NCBI GenBank assembly: GCA_009842205.1
Contig: VYFX01000001.1
Location: 79,612-143,611, forward strand
DNA: 64,000 bases
Direction: 5' to 3'
Origin: Paracoccaceae bacterium
Lineage (GTDB): Bacteria > Pseudomonadota > Alphaproteobacteria > Rhodobacterales > Rhodobacteraceae
Position numbers and translations under genes: made by a program. Positions 1-9,291 of this stretch are shown piece by piece (position 1 is the first letter of the stretch; every line of letters starts with the position of its first letter). Under the pieces are notes generated by a model. The model saw only the letters and a program-made list of their open reading frames with translations. It did no database searches and was not told the DNA's origin.

Positions 1-594
1 GACCACGACGAACATGATGAGCACGAAAAGCACGATGAGCATGACGAACATGGGCACGGTCACGCACATGATCATGGTGATTTTGATCCCCATGCATGGC
101 TTGATCCCAATTTGGTCTTAGAATGGATAGATATAATTGCCGATGTAATGAGTGACGCAGATCCGGCAAATCAAGAAACCTATCTTTCAAACGCTGAACA
201 AGCTAAAACTCGAATCATCAAACTTGATGAGGAAATCAATGATCGACTTCACGATGTAAACCCGAAGTTTGTGCTTTACCATGATGCCTTTCAATATTTT
301 GAACTCCATTATGGACTAAGCGCCATTGGGTCGATCTCTGATATAGCTGGTTCGGACCCTGGAGCGAGGCATATTCGCAGGTTAATCGACAGAATATCTG
401 AAGTAGGTGTTTCCTGTGCATTTTCAGAACCATTGTTTGAAGATGATTTATTGGAAACAGTGGTTTCAGGTGCAGATATCAATGTATACGAGATAGATCC
501 AACTGGTGCTAGATTTGAACCAGGACCAGATTTATATCTTGAATTGATATCCTCGATTGCTGACAGCTTCATAGAATGCGGCTCAAAAGACTAA
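1..594 (+). CDS. znuA: Zinc ABC transporter substrate-binding protein ZnuA, C-terminal part
   Basis: The reading frame is open from base 1, so the N-terminus lies outside the window. ZnuA is the periplasmic protein that binds Zn2+ and hands it to the ZnuBC importer. The first ~25 residues are a His/Asp/Glu-rich loop, typical of zinc (rather than Mn) cluster A-I binding proteins. The family motif DPHAWLDP follows. The later YHDAFQYF supplies a ligand His, and the EIDPTG segment carries the C-terminal acidic ligand. It ends with TAA at 592-594. The rest of the transporter and a Zur regulator are not visible. Assignment to the Zn-binding family is firm; strict Zn specificity is inferred from the His-rich loop. 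Confidence 0.9.
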   Translation, partial: DHDEHDEHEKHDEHDEHGHGHAHDHGDFDPHAWLDPNLVLEWIDIIADVMSDADPANQETYLSNAEQAKTRIIKLDEEINDRLHDVNPKFVLYHDAFQYFELHYGLSAIGSISDIAGSDPGARHIRRLIDRISEVGVSCAFSEPLFEDDLLETVVSGADINVYEIDPTGARFEPGPDLYLELISSIADSFIECGSKD

Positions 595-611
595 TTTCTT
601 AAGAAAATCAA

Positions 612-642
612 CTCAGCCCAAATGGTTTTCATTTGGGCTGAG
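612..642 (+). terminator. Hairpin after znuA, likely transcription terminator
   Basis: Perfect 12-bp stem CTCAGCCCAAAT / ATTTGGGCTGAG around a 7-base loop, 17 bases after the znuA stop codon. There is no T-run on the plus strand after the stem, so it may act with Rho or as an mRNA 3' stabiliser rather than as a strong intrinsic terminator. Confidence 0.55.
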
Positions 643-672
643 GACTAAATCGACGATCAAATATTTTTTTGA

Positions 673-690
673 TGGATCCAGCTGGATCCA
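673..690. repeat. 18-bp perfect palindrome
   Basis: TGGATCCAGCTGGATCCA reads the same on both strands. It lies in the znuA-aminotransferase gap, about 285 bp upstream of the aminotransferase start. It is too short-looped to be a good RNA hairpin, so a dimeric DNA-binding protein site is a reasonable guess. No regulator gene is adjacent. Confidence 0.4.
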
Positions 691-975
691 ATTGACTCTC
701 AAAAGATTTATCTAACCGATTGACTCTGGCCAGTAAATGGTCATGTGGAAATAAGTTTCCTGTATTGAACCTATTAATTTTTGAACTCTTGGGAATGTTT
801 ACTCAAGACTTTCATCCATATACTGTACTAAGCATTAGCGGTTAGCACTCAACCTTATGACAATGGATGGATGAGTTTGTAATTGCCGTTTTTTATTGTT
901 TGCATCATATATTATGCATGGTTAATTTCGAATGATAATTTCAAACCACAGTACAAAATTCATAGTGGAGTATTT

Positions 976-2376
976 ATGCCAGAACTAGTTAATGACGCTT
1001 CCAAACAGATTTGGGAGCAGGATTTGAGGCATAACCTCCACCCTTTTACTGAATTCCCTTCATTTAATGAGAATGGAGCTCTGATCATTGAAAGCGGTGA
1101 GGGTAACAACATAAAGGATAGCAATGGACAAACCTACCTTGATGCCATAGGGGGACTGTGGTGTACCAATATAGGTCTAGGTAATGAGGAAATGGCTGAT
1201 GCCATCGCTGAACAAGTCAAAAAACTTGCATATTCCTCCATCTTCACTGACATGTCAAATGAACCAGCTGCCCTATTGTCAGCAAAAATTGCTTCCCTTG
1301 CCCCGGGAGATTTGAATCGGGTCCATTTTGCAACAGGTGGATCCACCGCTGTAGATTCGGCTTTCAGGCTGGTACATTACTATCAGGGATGTCAGGGCAA
1401 TCCGGAAAAATTACATGTTATTGCCAGACACCAAGCATATCATGGCTCGACCTATGCAGCCATGTCGCTTGGCCGCAAGAAAACTGACAGAACTTCCCAG
1501 TTTCATTTTATAACAGATATAATTCATCACATTTCGGCTCCTGATCAATACCGGGCACCGGAGGGTATGAATGAAGATGAATATTGTGACCATTTGGTAA
1601 AGGAGTTTGAAGATAAAATTATTGAAATCGGAGTGGACAAGGTGGGAGGATTCATCGCCGAACCCATAATGGGTGCTGGTGGCGTTCTGGTACCACCAAA
1701 AGGATACCTGAAACGATTCAGGGACATTTGCAAAGCCCATGATATCCTTTATATTTCAGACGAGGTCGTAACCGGTTTTGGCCGACTGGGACATTGGTTC
1801 GCATCAGAAAGTGTCTTCGACTTTGTACCCGATATAATTACATCCGCCAAGGGCTTATCCTCCGGATATCTTCCCATTTCCGCCATGATATATTCAGACC
1901 GGGTACATGAGGTCATTTCAGAGGGTCAGGGAAATGGATATTTCCCTCATGGATTTACCTATTCCGGCCATCCGGTATGTTGTGTGGCAGCCTTGAAAAA
2001 CATCGAGATCATCAAGCGGGAAAATATCCTTCAGAATGTTCGGGAGGTTGGTCCTTACTTTGGCGAGCAATTGCAGAAACTCAGAGACCTGCCCTTGGTT
2101 GGTGATGTCCGAGGTATGGGTTTGATGCGATGTGTTGAAAACGTCATGAACAAGGAAACCAAGGAATGTTTCCCGGAAGAGGTTCAAATCGGCAAGAGGA
2201 TTTCCGATGTCGCCGAGGAACTTGGTCTGCTCGTTCGTCCGGTAGGTCATTTGAACATCATGTCTCCTGGGTTGACCCTGACCAGAAAGGAGGTAGATGA
2301 AATAGTCGATAAACTGGGAAGAGCAATCGAAAGGGTTAATTCCGAACTTATAAGAGAAGGTTGGAACCCCTGCTGA
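976..2376 (+). CDS. Class III (omega-amino acid/taurine-pyruvate type) aminotransferase
   Basis: PLP-dependent aminotransferase of the class III fold, which moves an amino group from a terminal amine or omega-amino acid to pyruvate or a keto acid in the cytoplasm. The start is ATG 976 (GGAG five bases upstream, giving 466 aa). The frame extends to 883 but that stretch is non-homologous. Visible marks are the LDAIGGLWC N-terminal motif, the PLP-nitrogen Asp at about D262 in SDEVVTGFGR, and the Schiff-base Lys at about K292 in SAKGLSSG. The gene stops 9 bases before a Rieske oxygenase, so the two are probably co-transcribed. Substrate cannot be read from sequence. Oxidative removal of an amine product generated by the neighbouring oxygenase is inference. 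Confidence 0.88.
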   Translation: MPELVNDASKQIWEQDLRHNLHPFTEFPSFNENGALIIESGEGNNIKDSNGQTYLDAIGGLWCTNIGLGNEEMADAIAEQVKKLAYSSIFTDMSNEPAALLSAKIASLAPGDLNRVHFATGGSTAVDSAFRLVHYYQGCQGNPEKLHVIARHQAYHGSTYAAMSLGRKKTDRTSQFHFITDIIHHISAPDQYRAPEGMNEDEYCDHLVKEFEDKIIEIGVDKVGGFIAEPIMGAGGVLVPPKGYLKRFRDICKAHDILYISDEVVTGFGRLGHWFASESVFDFVPDIITSAKGLSSGYLPISAMIYSDRVHEVISEGQGNGYFPHGFTYSGHPVCCVAALKNIEIIKRENILQNVREVGPYFGEQLQKLRDLPLVGDVRGMGLMRCVENVMNKETKECFPEEVQIGKRISDVAEELGLLVRPVGHLNIMSPGLTLTRKEVDEIVDKLGRAIERVNSELIREGWNPC

Positions 2377-2385
2377 CAATTGATT

Positions 2386-3612
2386 ATGAATTCATACCAA
2401 AGTCCGACTAGATTGAACGCAATCTCAGAAAGTGAAGGGCTCCCGGGCTGGACCTATTTTTCACCCGGGCTTTTCGACCTGGAATTGGAGGTCCTGTTCT
2501 ATTCACACTGGCAGTTTGTTTGTCATGTCAATGAGATTGAAAACCCTGGTGAATTCGTTTCCTATGATATTGGGGCAGAGAGGGGATTTGTAATTAGGGA
2601 TTCGGCCAACCGGATTCATGCTTTCCACAATCTGTGCCGTCACCGAGGGTCGAGAGTTGTTTCCGGGAAAAGAGGCCAATGCAATAAGGTTCTGGTCTGC
2701 CCCTTTCATGGATGGACTTACAATCTGGATGGGACCTTGCGGGGAATCGCCAGAAGGGATACCTTCTCCGAAGCGGATTATTCAAATCTGGGTTTGAAAA
2801 GAATCGAGTTTGAAATATGGAATGGATTGGTTTTCATAAGGTTCAAACCCGGCAAGCAGGCATCCGTTGCCGAAATTATGACTAGGCATGTCGGGGAAAT
2901 CCAACCCTATGGGCTGGATCGCATGGTAGCCTCTCCAAAGGGGCACATTACAGATAGAATCCAGGCCAACTGGAAAGCGGTAAGGGATGTTGACAATGAA
3001 GGATATCATGTACCACAAGCCCATCCGGCATTGAATGACCTTTATGGCAAGGACTATCAAGATGAAACAATGGAAGGTGAAACCAACAGATCGGTGGGAA
3101 GATTTACCCCAGGACCCAGAAAACACTGGAGTGTAAGAAATTACCTGAATATATTACCGGAAAATACTAACCTGCCGGAATCACATAGAAATATCTGGCT
3201 GTATATTGGTATTTTTCCCAATCTGGTTTTGGGCTTCTATCCCGACTGTGTCATTTTCTATCAGGAAATTCCCCAAACTCCTACCCTTACCTTGCAACGT
3301 GGAGGTATATTTCATCATAAGGATGAATCAAGGGAAATGAAACTTGCCCGTTATCTGAGTGGCAGAATTGACAGGGAAACATCGAAAGAAGACAGTATGC
3401 TGTCGGTTTGGGTCAGTGAGGCCACCAAATCTTCAGCCTATGACAAGGTCATCTTTTCAGATCTGGAGAAAGGCGTTCCATCTTACCATGATCTATTGCG
3501 GGAAAAGTTACCGGTAACCAAACTGGATGTGGAACCTGCTACTTCTCAATTGCAAGACCTTAATGACAGAATGTTGAATGATTCAATCGAGAGAATAGAC
3601 AATGTCGGTTAA
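2386..3612 (+). CDS. Rieske [2Fe-2S] oxygenase alpha subunit (quaternary-ammonium/ring-hydroxylating family)
   Basis: Terminal oxygenase subunit that uses O2 and electrons from a separate reductase to oxidise a small organic substrate. ATG 2386 was preferred over TTG 2380 (408 aa). The Rieske cluster ligands are C84-x-H86 and C105-x2-H108. The mononuclear-iron site is E205, H208 and H213 in the NEGYH/QAH segment, with an acidic ligand likely in SKED near residue 327. The bridging-type Glu before the His pair resembles choline/carnitine/betaine monooxygenases, which use Glu where classical dioxygenases use Asp. It sits 9 bases after the aminotransferase. No ferredoxin reductase gene is seen in the window. 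Substrate unknown. Confidence 0.85.
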   Translation: MNSYQSPTRLNAISESEGLPGWTYFSPGLFDLELEVLFYSHWQFVCHVNEIENPGEFVSYDIGAERGFVIRDSANRIHAFHNLCRHRGSRVVSGKRGQCNKVLVCPFHGWTYNLDGTLRGIARRDTFSEADYSNLGLKRIEFEIWNGLVFIRFKPGKQASVAEIMTRHVGEIQPYGLDRMVASPKGHITDRIQANWKAVRDVDNEGYHVPQAHPALNDLYGKDYQDETMEGETNRSVGRFTPGPRKHWSVRNYLNILPENTNLPESHRNIWLYIGIFPNLVLGFYPDCVIFYQEIPQTPTLTLQRGGIFHHKDESREMKLARYLSGRIDRETSKEDSMLSVWVSEATKSSAYDKVIFSDLEKGVPSYHDLLREKLPVTKLDVEPATSQLQDLNDRMLNDSIERIDNVG

Positions 3613-3623
3613 ACTGCCTGTTT

Positions 3624-4202
3624 TCACTCATTAACCCAAGTAGTGATAGTATCTATATCCGGTCTGGGACGGTCAGGAGGTATGGTGGTTGAAGTTCCAA
3701 TATGTATGAACCCGGCAACATATTCATCTGTGGACAAACCAAGGGCCCTGCTCCGGAATTCCTCATCATGAGCACCGAATCCTGTCAACCAGTTTGCTCC
3801 CCACCCAGCAGCAAGTGAGGCATTAAGGAGGGACAAGCAAACAGCGCCAGCTGAAAGCGTTTGCTCAATCAAGGGTATTTTGGCTTCCCTGTTGGGTTTG
3901 GAAACAACGACAACTATCAAGTTGGCAATTTCGAACACCTCGCAAGCCTTGGCAAGCAGGGAAGGAGCCTTGCCTAGTTGTTCACCCCTTTCCTGAAGAA
4001 TTCTTGCCAGCCTGGGCATGGCTGGTTTCTCCAGAACGATGAACCTCCAAGGTTCAAGTTTGCCATGATCGGGACTTCTGGCGGCTGCAGTTAGAATGGT
4101 ATTCAATTCTTTCTTGTCTGGTACAGGTTCCTTTAGGACCAGAAAGGGGCGTGATCTTCTGGTCAAAAGAAAATCCAATGCTTGATTGCTGTTATCCGAC
4201 AT
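3624..4202 (-). CDS. Nitroreductase-family FMN oxidoreductase (YdjA-like)
   Basis: Small FMN-dependent NAD(P)H oxidoreductase of 192 aa. The N-terminal LLTRRS motif, the SPDHGKLEPWRFIVL segment and the C-terminal GFIHIGT are characteristic of the short YdjA/YfkO branch, which is dimeric and cytoplasmic with flavin bound at the dimer interface. It converges with the Rieske gene on the other strand (11 bases between stops). On its own strand it lies 86 bases after the SDR and could be the last gene of that unit. The physiological substrate of YdjA-like proteins is generally unknown. Confidence 0.85.
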   Translation of the reverse strand: MSDNSNQALDFLLTRRSRPFLVLKEPVPDKKELNTILTAAARSPDHGKLEPWRFIVLEKPAMPRLARILQERGEQLGKAPSLLAKACEVFEIANLIVVVVSKPNREAKIPLIEQTLSAGAVCLSLLNASLAAGWGANWLTGFGAHDEEFRSRALGLSTDEYVAGFIHIGTSTTIPPDRPRPDIDTITTWVNE

Positions 4203-4288
4203 TACTACCTCATAAGAATTAAATTGAATTACCCAAGATTACAGATTACCTGCATCTTGGAAAGTGTAATTTGCTGATTGTATTTTGA

Positions 4289-5038
4289 CTACAAGTTCAT
4301 TTGTTGAACCTGAGCTGTAAGTCCCCCATCCATGATCCACAATTGTCCGGAGGCATATCTTGCTTCATCCGAAGCCAGCCATAACACCAAACCTGCTATA
4401 TCCTCAGGTTGCCCCATGGTATGGGTCGGGTGTATCTTTTCAATATCCCTTTTCAGCTCCTCGATACTCCCGCTTTCCCCTACAAAACTCTCCAGCATCG
4501 GGGTTTCAACAAATCCGGGGCAAATTGCATTTACCCTTATCCCTTCGGGTCCATGATCACAAGCCATGGCTTTCGTCAGGGCATGAACAGCCCCTTTGGT
4601 AGCACAATAGGCAGCGAGTTTCGGGTCGGCTATGAAGCCGTCATAGGATCCAAAGTTGATGATGTTTCCCTTGCCTGATTTTCTGAGAAGGGGTAGAGAT
4701 AATTTTGAAACGAGAAAGGTGCCTGTAACATTGATTGCAAAAATCCTGTTCCACTCCTCAAGCGAGGTTTCCTCAATGGTTTTTTCGATTTCAATTCCAG
4801 CCGCATTAACCACAACATCAACCCAATCCCAACGATTACCGATTTTGTCAAAAATACCCTTAAGATCGTCTGGACACGTAATATCCACCTGAAATGCCGA
4901 CCAATCTTCAGGTAAAGCCTGGGCGATGTCCAGCGAGATGACTTCAGCACCCTCAGCCACAAACCTTTGACAAATGGCAGTTCCAATTCCTCCGGCACCC
5001 CCAGTAACAATGACTTTCTTACCATCAAGCCTATTCAC
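4289..5038 (-). CDS. Short-chain dehydrogenase/reductase (SDR), coupled to the CntA-like oxygenase
   Basis: NAD(P)-dependent classical SDR of 249 aa. The start is GTG at 5038: it overlaps the stop of the upstream Rieske gene by 8 bases, is preceded by GGGAG, and places the family N-terminus correctly. The longer open frame runs through the Rieske coding region and should be discarded. Motifs are TGGAGGIG (12-19, dinucleotide binding), NAAG (78-81) and the catalytic S131, Y144 and K148 (YCATK). The PGFVETPML segment follows the active site. Tight overlap with the oxygenase implies translational coupling and a shared pathway, presumably oxidation of the aldehyde or alcohol product. That step is inferred. 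Confidence 0.88.
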   Translation of the reverse strand: MNRLDGKKVIVTGGAGGIGTAICQRFVAEGAEVISLDIAQALPEDWSAFQVDITCPDDLKGIFDKIGNRWDWVDVVVNAAGIEIEKTIEETSLEEWNRIFAINVTGTFLVSKLSLPLLRKSGKGNIINFGSYDGFIADPKLAAYCATKGAVHALTKAMACDHGPEGIRVNAICPGFVETPMLESFVGESGSIEELKRDIEKIHPTHTMGQPEDIAGLVLWLASDEARYASGQLWIMDGGLTAQVQQMNL

Positions 5039-6179
5039 CTTTGTTCTCCCATTCAGCGTAAGCATCAAGAACAAGGCCATGGAAATGATGTACCGCATGT
5101 TCGGATTTACCCGATCCGGCAGGATCATGCACGATCCTTCCCTGGGTAAATGCCGGGGTGGACATGCCTCGCTGAACGCTTTCAACCAAAGCAATATCCT
5201 CTGCCTGGAGAACTTCATCAATATATTTGATGGCTTCAAGTTCCGATTCTACAGGTTCGGCAGTTTCGAAGAAGAAATCATAGGTTTCATAGGTATGATC
5301 AACATCAATTGGCTGGATGTGCATGATGATAAAATTCCCCCTGCCGGGATATCGCATCAGACAGGTATTCGGCCAAAGCCACCAAACGGCATGATCTTTG
5401 ACGGTCGCCTCGGATACCGAATAGGCTGAATTTGACACCTTTCCCGCCTCGGCCATGTGGCTCGACCATATCCCATGTGTTGTTACCCTATAGGTATCCA
5501 TATCCACCAGGGTACAAAAATCCTTATGGGCTGTTGGACAGTGGTAGCATTCAAGAAAATTGTCCACAACATTCTTCCAATTCGATTTGATGTTGTAGGT
5601 AAGCCTGTGTGAAAAGGTCAGGTTGGCCAGGTCAGGGGCCCAGAAGTTGATTTCATCCGCAAGAGAACCCGATTGTTCCGACAATGGTACAGCGTCGGGG
5701 TCCAGATTGACAAATACAAAACTACAAAATTCCTCAACCTGAACCGAGGCTAGGCAAATATCACCAAGGTCAAAATTCTTCATGCCCTCGGTATGTGGTG
5801 CTCTGACAAGTTCCCCCTTCAGGTTGTAAGTCCAGGCGTGATAGGGACAGACCACCCTTTTCGTCATGCCTTCTCCAGTCAGCAGTTCGTGTCCCCGATG
5901 TTTGCAGACATTATAGAATGCCTGGAGATTGCCACTAAGATCACGGCAAATCAGTAAGGGATAATCCCGAATTCTGGTCGTTACATAAGAACCCGGGCTT
6001 GCAAGTTTCTCGGCATGACAAACCCATTGCCATGTTTTGGCTAAAATTGCCTTTTTTTCAATTTCAAATATTTCTTTCTGACAATAAGTTTCGGCCCGTA
6101 AGGAATGTGATTCTCCAGGTTCCCTTGTCCACCCTTGAGAAAGCCATGACAGATTATTCGCGTTCACTGAGTCCAACAT
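5031..6179 (-). CDS. Rieske oxygenase alpha subunit, CntA/GbcA-like (quaternary amine C-N or N-methyl cleavage)
   Basis: Rieske non-heme iron oxygenase of 382 aa. Rieske ligands are C92-x-H94 and C111-x2-H114. The catalytic centre is E210, H213 and H218 (ECYH..TAH) plus D328 in AEDIALVESVQRG. That last motif and the Glu bridge are hallmarks of the carnitine monooxygenase CntA / glycine betaine demethylase GbcA group. Such enzymes oxidise carnitine, gamma-butyrobetaine, betaine or stachydrine using electrons from a CntB/GbcB-type reductase, which is not present here. It lies between an EamA permease (65 bases upstream) and an SDR whose start overlaps its stop. CntA-type C-N cleavage followed by SDR oxidation fits the layout; the exact substrate is open. 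Confidence 0.87.
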   Translation of the reverse strand: MLDSVNANNLSWLSQGWTREPGESHSLRAETYCQKEIFEIEKKAILAKTWQWVCHAEKLASPGSYVTTRIRDYPLLICRDLSGNLQAFYNVCKHRGHELLTGEGMTKRVVCPYHAWTYNLKGELVRAPHTEGMKNFDLGDICLASVQVEEFCSFVFVNLDPDAVPLSEQSGSLADEINFWAPDLANLTFSHRLTYNIKSNWKNVVDNFLECYHCPTAHKDFCTLVDMDTYRVTTHGIWSSHMAEAGKVSNSAYSVSEATVKDHAVWWLWPNTCLMRYPGRGNFIIMHIQPIDVDHTYETYDFFFETAEPVESELEAIKYIDEVLQAEDIALVESVQRGMSTPAFTQGRIVHDPAGSGKSEHAVHHFHGLVLDAYAEWENKGE

Positions 6180-6244
6180 AGTATTAATCCTCTTCAGGTT
6201 CAGTTACTTTTATTTCATATATTAAATTAATCAACAATCAAATC

Positions 6245-7156
6245 TCAATCCTGTTGCACTTCCTGTTTGGCTATTCTGTTTGGTATCAGAAATTCAACGA
6301 TTGCACCAAGTATGATGAAAAATGTACCTGCAAACTTGTTGGGGCCAAATGGCTCGTCCAAAAGGATATAACTTGAACCTATTCCAGACAATATCTCCAT
6401 GGAAAGAAGGAAACTCATCAAGGCAGGCGCTATCAGGGTGGAAGTCCAGAGAGACAACGCTATCAGTGGTGCAAAGTACAGCGTTCCGAACAACAGTGGT
6501 ACATAACCAAGGGTCAGCAAGGTCTCACCATCAGGAAAAGTACCCAACTGGGGACCACCAATCAGTGCAATTAAAATACTGATCAGTACCGATCCCACCA
6601 TAGAGATCAGGGCAAGTTGGGGAAAATCATGCTTTTTGGTTGGAGATGTGAACAGAAAAGAGATACCTATTGACCAGCACAAGCCCGATACAAAGGCCAT
6701 TATGTCTCCAATATTGATGGAATCAAAGGATATAACCCCTTCAAAAACCAGAACAATGCCCAATAGTGAAGAACCTATGGCCACCAGGCTTGGCCATCTC
6801 CATTTTCTTCCCAAAAACAGGCATTCGATTATGGTACTCCAAGCTGGGGAAAGATAGAACAGCAGTACTGCATTTGCCACATCGGTGAAGGATATTGCGA
6901 TGAAAAAGGTTGCTGCACCAAACCCTACGATGAATGCACCAGCAGAACTTTTGAGTGTTGTTTTTGTAAATCCGGTAATCAGGCTAACATACAGCAAAAG
7001 GAATATGGCAGCCCCAATGTTGAGGGATGTACCACCCCAAATCCCATCAAAACCAATCTGATTCAGATACCGAACCGGAATCCAACCCAAACCCCAAATC
7101 AATGCTACGAATAAGGCACATAATTCAGGTATCCGCTGATTTACTCTAATTTCCAT
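6245..7156 (-). CDS. EamA/DMT-family membrane transporter
   Basis: Integral membrane protein of 303 aa with about ten hydrophobic segments in two EamA repeats, the usual size and layout of drug/metabolite transporters such as RhaT or YdcZ relatives. The opening ALIWGLGWIPVRYL and the late GSSYILLDEPFGPNKFAG segment are recognisable DMT signatures. It is the first gene of a likely unit EamA - Rieske - SDR on the minus strand. In catabolic clusters these carriers often export a by-product or import a solute. Direction and substrate cannot be judged from sequence. Confidence 0.85.
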   Translation of the reverse strand: MEIRVNQRIPELCALFVALIWGLGWIPVRYLNQIGFDGIWGGTSLNIGAAIFLLLYVSLITGFTKTTLKSSAGAFIVGFGAATFFIAISFTDVANAVLLFYLSPAWSTIIECLFLGRKWRWPSLVAIGSSLLGIVLVFEGVISFDSINIGDIMAFVSGLCWSIGISFLFTSPTKKHDFPQLALISMVGSVLISILIALIGGPQLGTFPDGETLLTLGYVPLLFGTLYFAPLIALSLWTSTLIAPALMSFLLSMEILSGIGSSYILLDEPFGPNKFAGTFFIILGAIVEFLIPNRIAKQEVQQD

Positions 7157-7389
7157 TCCCTATCTCAAGATGATCGTAATAATTCAAGACCATTCAGGCA
7201 TTGAGATCAATGATTAATTGGGTTATGACCATCATTTCTGTCAATAGGAATTTTCACAAAATTGACCTGAACCGTAAGGATTTTATTTCCTCTTAATTGG
7301 TTTGTGCACCAATACTTGCCCTCTTCTTCAGATCTTGAACAAAAAGCAGATCCCGAATACATGATTGTAATTGATCCAAAGGTGGGATG

Positions 7390-9165
7390 CTACTTCTTGA
7401 CAACCCTCAACCCAAGGTCTCTCAAAGCTTCGTTTGTTGGTGTTGAAGGAGCACCCAGCATCAGGTCTTCGGCTCTTTGGTTAAGGGGAAATAAAATGAC
7501 TTCACGAATGTTCTCCTGATTGGTCAACAACATGATTATGCGGTCAATCCCCGGAGCTATCCCGGCATGTGGAGGTGCACCATATCGGAAGGCATTGACC
7601 ATACCGCTGAAATTTGTATCGACAAAATCCTTGTCATAACCGACAATTTCGAAAACCTTGTAAAGGATTTCCAACTTATGGTTTCGAACCGCTCCCGAAG
7701 ATAACTCAACACCGTTGCAAACAATGTCATATTGATATCCCAGAACGTCCAGTGGATCCTTGTTCTGCAATGCTTCCAATTCACCCTGGGGCATGGAAAA
7801 CGGATTGTGCGAAAAGTCAAGTTCGCCAGTCTCCTCATCCCTTTCAAAAAGGGGAAAGTCCTTTATCCAGCACAATTCAAACCGGTCCCTGTCAATGAGG
7901 TTCAACTCATTCGCTATTTCATCCCTTGCCTTGGCTGCAACATTTACAAAGCTCGATGGCTTGCCACCTAGAAAAAAGGCCGAATCACCAGCATCTAGCC
8001 CAAGCTGTTGCCTGATGGCTTCGGTTCTTTCGGAACCTATGTTATTCGCCAATGGTCCTGCACCAACGACCTTGCCATCCTCAACTCGCCAAAAGATATA
8101 ACCCATGCCTGGCAGCCCCTCACCTTGGGCAAAGGAGTTCATCCTGTCGCAGAATCTTCGACTGCCGCCACCCGGAGCTGGAATGGCCCTAATTTCATTA
8201 CCCTTGACCTTCAACAAATTGGCAAAAATGCGAAATCCTGATTCCTCGAAATGCTCACTGACGATCTGCATTTTTATCGGGTTTCTCAAATCGGGTTTGT
8301 CAGTTCCGTAGATCAGCATTGCTTCCCTGTAGGTGATCTGTGGAAACTCCTTGGTTACAGGTTTTCCTCCGCCAAATTCCTCGAAGACACCCCGCATGAC
8401 AGGTTCGATTTCCTTGAATACATCTTCCTGTGTGGCAAAGCTCATTTCTACATCGAGTTGATAGAACTCTCCAGGTGACCGATCGGCCCTGGGGTCTTCA
8501 TCACGAAAGCATGGCGAGATTTGGAAATAGCGATCAAAACCGGCAATCATGATCAGCTGCTTGAACTGTTGGGGTGCTTGCGGAAGGGCATAGAAATTAC
8601 CCGGATGAAGTCGGGATGGAACCAGAAAGTCCCTGGCACCTTCCGGGGAAGAAGCCGTGAGAATGGGTGTCTGAAAATCCATGAATCCCTGACTCTCCAT
8701 CCTTTTGCGGATCCAGGATATTACCTTGGAGCGTAAAACAATCCGATCATGCAGACCTTTGCGCCGCAAGTCAATAAAACGATATTTCAGCCTTGTCTCC
8801 TCGGGATAATCTGGTTCTCCAAAGACTGGCAGTGGGAGATCCTCGGCGGCACCAAGTATTTCCAGTTTCCTGATAAATACTTCAATCTCGCCAGTTGATA
8901 TCTTGCTGTTGACAAGTTCCGGATCCCTCAGCCTGACTTCACCTTCAATGCATATGACATATTCTGCCTTGAGTTGCTCCACATCGGCAAAAACTTCACT
9001 GTCCGGATCTGCCAATACCTGGGTTATTCCGTAATGATCACGCAGATCAATAAAGAGGACACCGCCGTGATCCCTGATCCGGTGAACCCAACCTGAAAGA
9101 CGAACGGTCTCGTCAGTATGGCTGCGATTTAATTCTGCGCAGGTATGCGTTCGATATTTATGCAT
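7390..9165 (-). CDS. aspS: Aspartate--tRNA ligase
   Basis: Class II aminoacyl-tRNA synthetase that charges tRNA-Asp (or Asp/Asn-tRNA in organisms lacking AsnRS). At 591 aa it has the bacterial length. In order: an N-terminal OB anticodon-binding domain ([19 protein letters not shown]), motif 2 region [10 protein letters not shown], the bacterial-type GAD insertion in the middle, and motif 3 near the C-terminus ([13 protein letters not shown]). ATG 9165 was chosen over TTG 9168 because AGGA lies at a normal distance. It is a housekeeping gene sandwiched between catabolic units, with 242 bases separating it from the carboxylase operon. Confidence 0.97.
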   Translation of the reverse strand: MHKYRTHTCAELNRSHTDETVRLSGWVHRIRDHGGVLFIDLRDHYGITQVLADPDSEVFADVEQLKAEYVICIEGEVRLRDPELVNSKISTGEIEVFIRKLEILGAAEDLPLPVFGEPDYPEETRLKYRFIDLRRKGLHDRIVLRSKVISWIRKRMESQGFMDFQTPILTASSPEGARDFLVPSRLHPGNFYALPQAPQQFKQLIMIAGFDRYFQISPCFRDEDPRADRSPGEFYQLDVEMSFATQEDVFKEIEPVMRGVFEEFGGGKPVTKEFPQITYREAMLIYGTDKPDLRNPIKMQIVSEHFEESGFRIFANLLKVKGNEIRAIPAPGGGSRRFCDRMNSFAQGEGLPGMGYIFWRVEDGKVVGAGPLANNIGSERTEAIRQQLGLDAGDSAFFLGGKPSSFVNVAAKARDEIANELNLIDRDRFELCWIKDFPLFERDEETGELDFSHNPFSMPQGELEALQNKDPLDVLGYQYDIVCNGVELSSGAVRNHKLEILYKVFEIVGYDKDFVDTNFSGMVNAFRYGAPPHAGIAPGIDRIIMLLTNQENIREVILFPLNQRAEDLMLGAPSTPTNEALRDLGLRVVKK

Positions 9166-9291
9166 CAAATCCTCGTGAAAACATCAATTGCATCAATTTG
9201 CATAATCAAGACAAGTTCTCAATCAAGTACCCGTTCACTTGTTTAATGGGAGTTCTTTAATCGAAAAAGGAGAAAAACCGTAATACCAAAA

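Larger units (their letters stand above)
595..975. other. Intergenic region between znuA and the aminotransferase
   Basis: No convincing gene on either strand. It holds a 12-bp perfect hairpin just after znuA, an 18-bp perfect palindrome at 673-690, and a possible promoter (TTTACT at 798-803, TATACT at 819-824, spacing 15, shorter than ideal). The frame of the downstream aminotransferase stays open to 883, but that stretch encodes hydrophobic sequence foreign to the family and is treated as untranslated. Confidence 0.6.

Noticed and set aside
843-851. Sequence TTAGCACTC before the aminotransferase, identical to half of a CIRCE element.
   Set aside because: The matching GAGTGCTAA arm is absent, so it is not an HrcA site.
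883-975. N-terminal extension of the aminotransferase from 883.
   Set aside because: It encodes a hydrophobic stretch foreign to the family and lacks a ribosome site, whereas ATG 976 has GGAG at good spacing.
5039-5239. 67-residue N-terminal extension of the SDR.
   Set aside because: It lies wholly inside the oxygenase coding region in another frame; GTG 5038 gives the correct SDR N-terminus.
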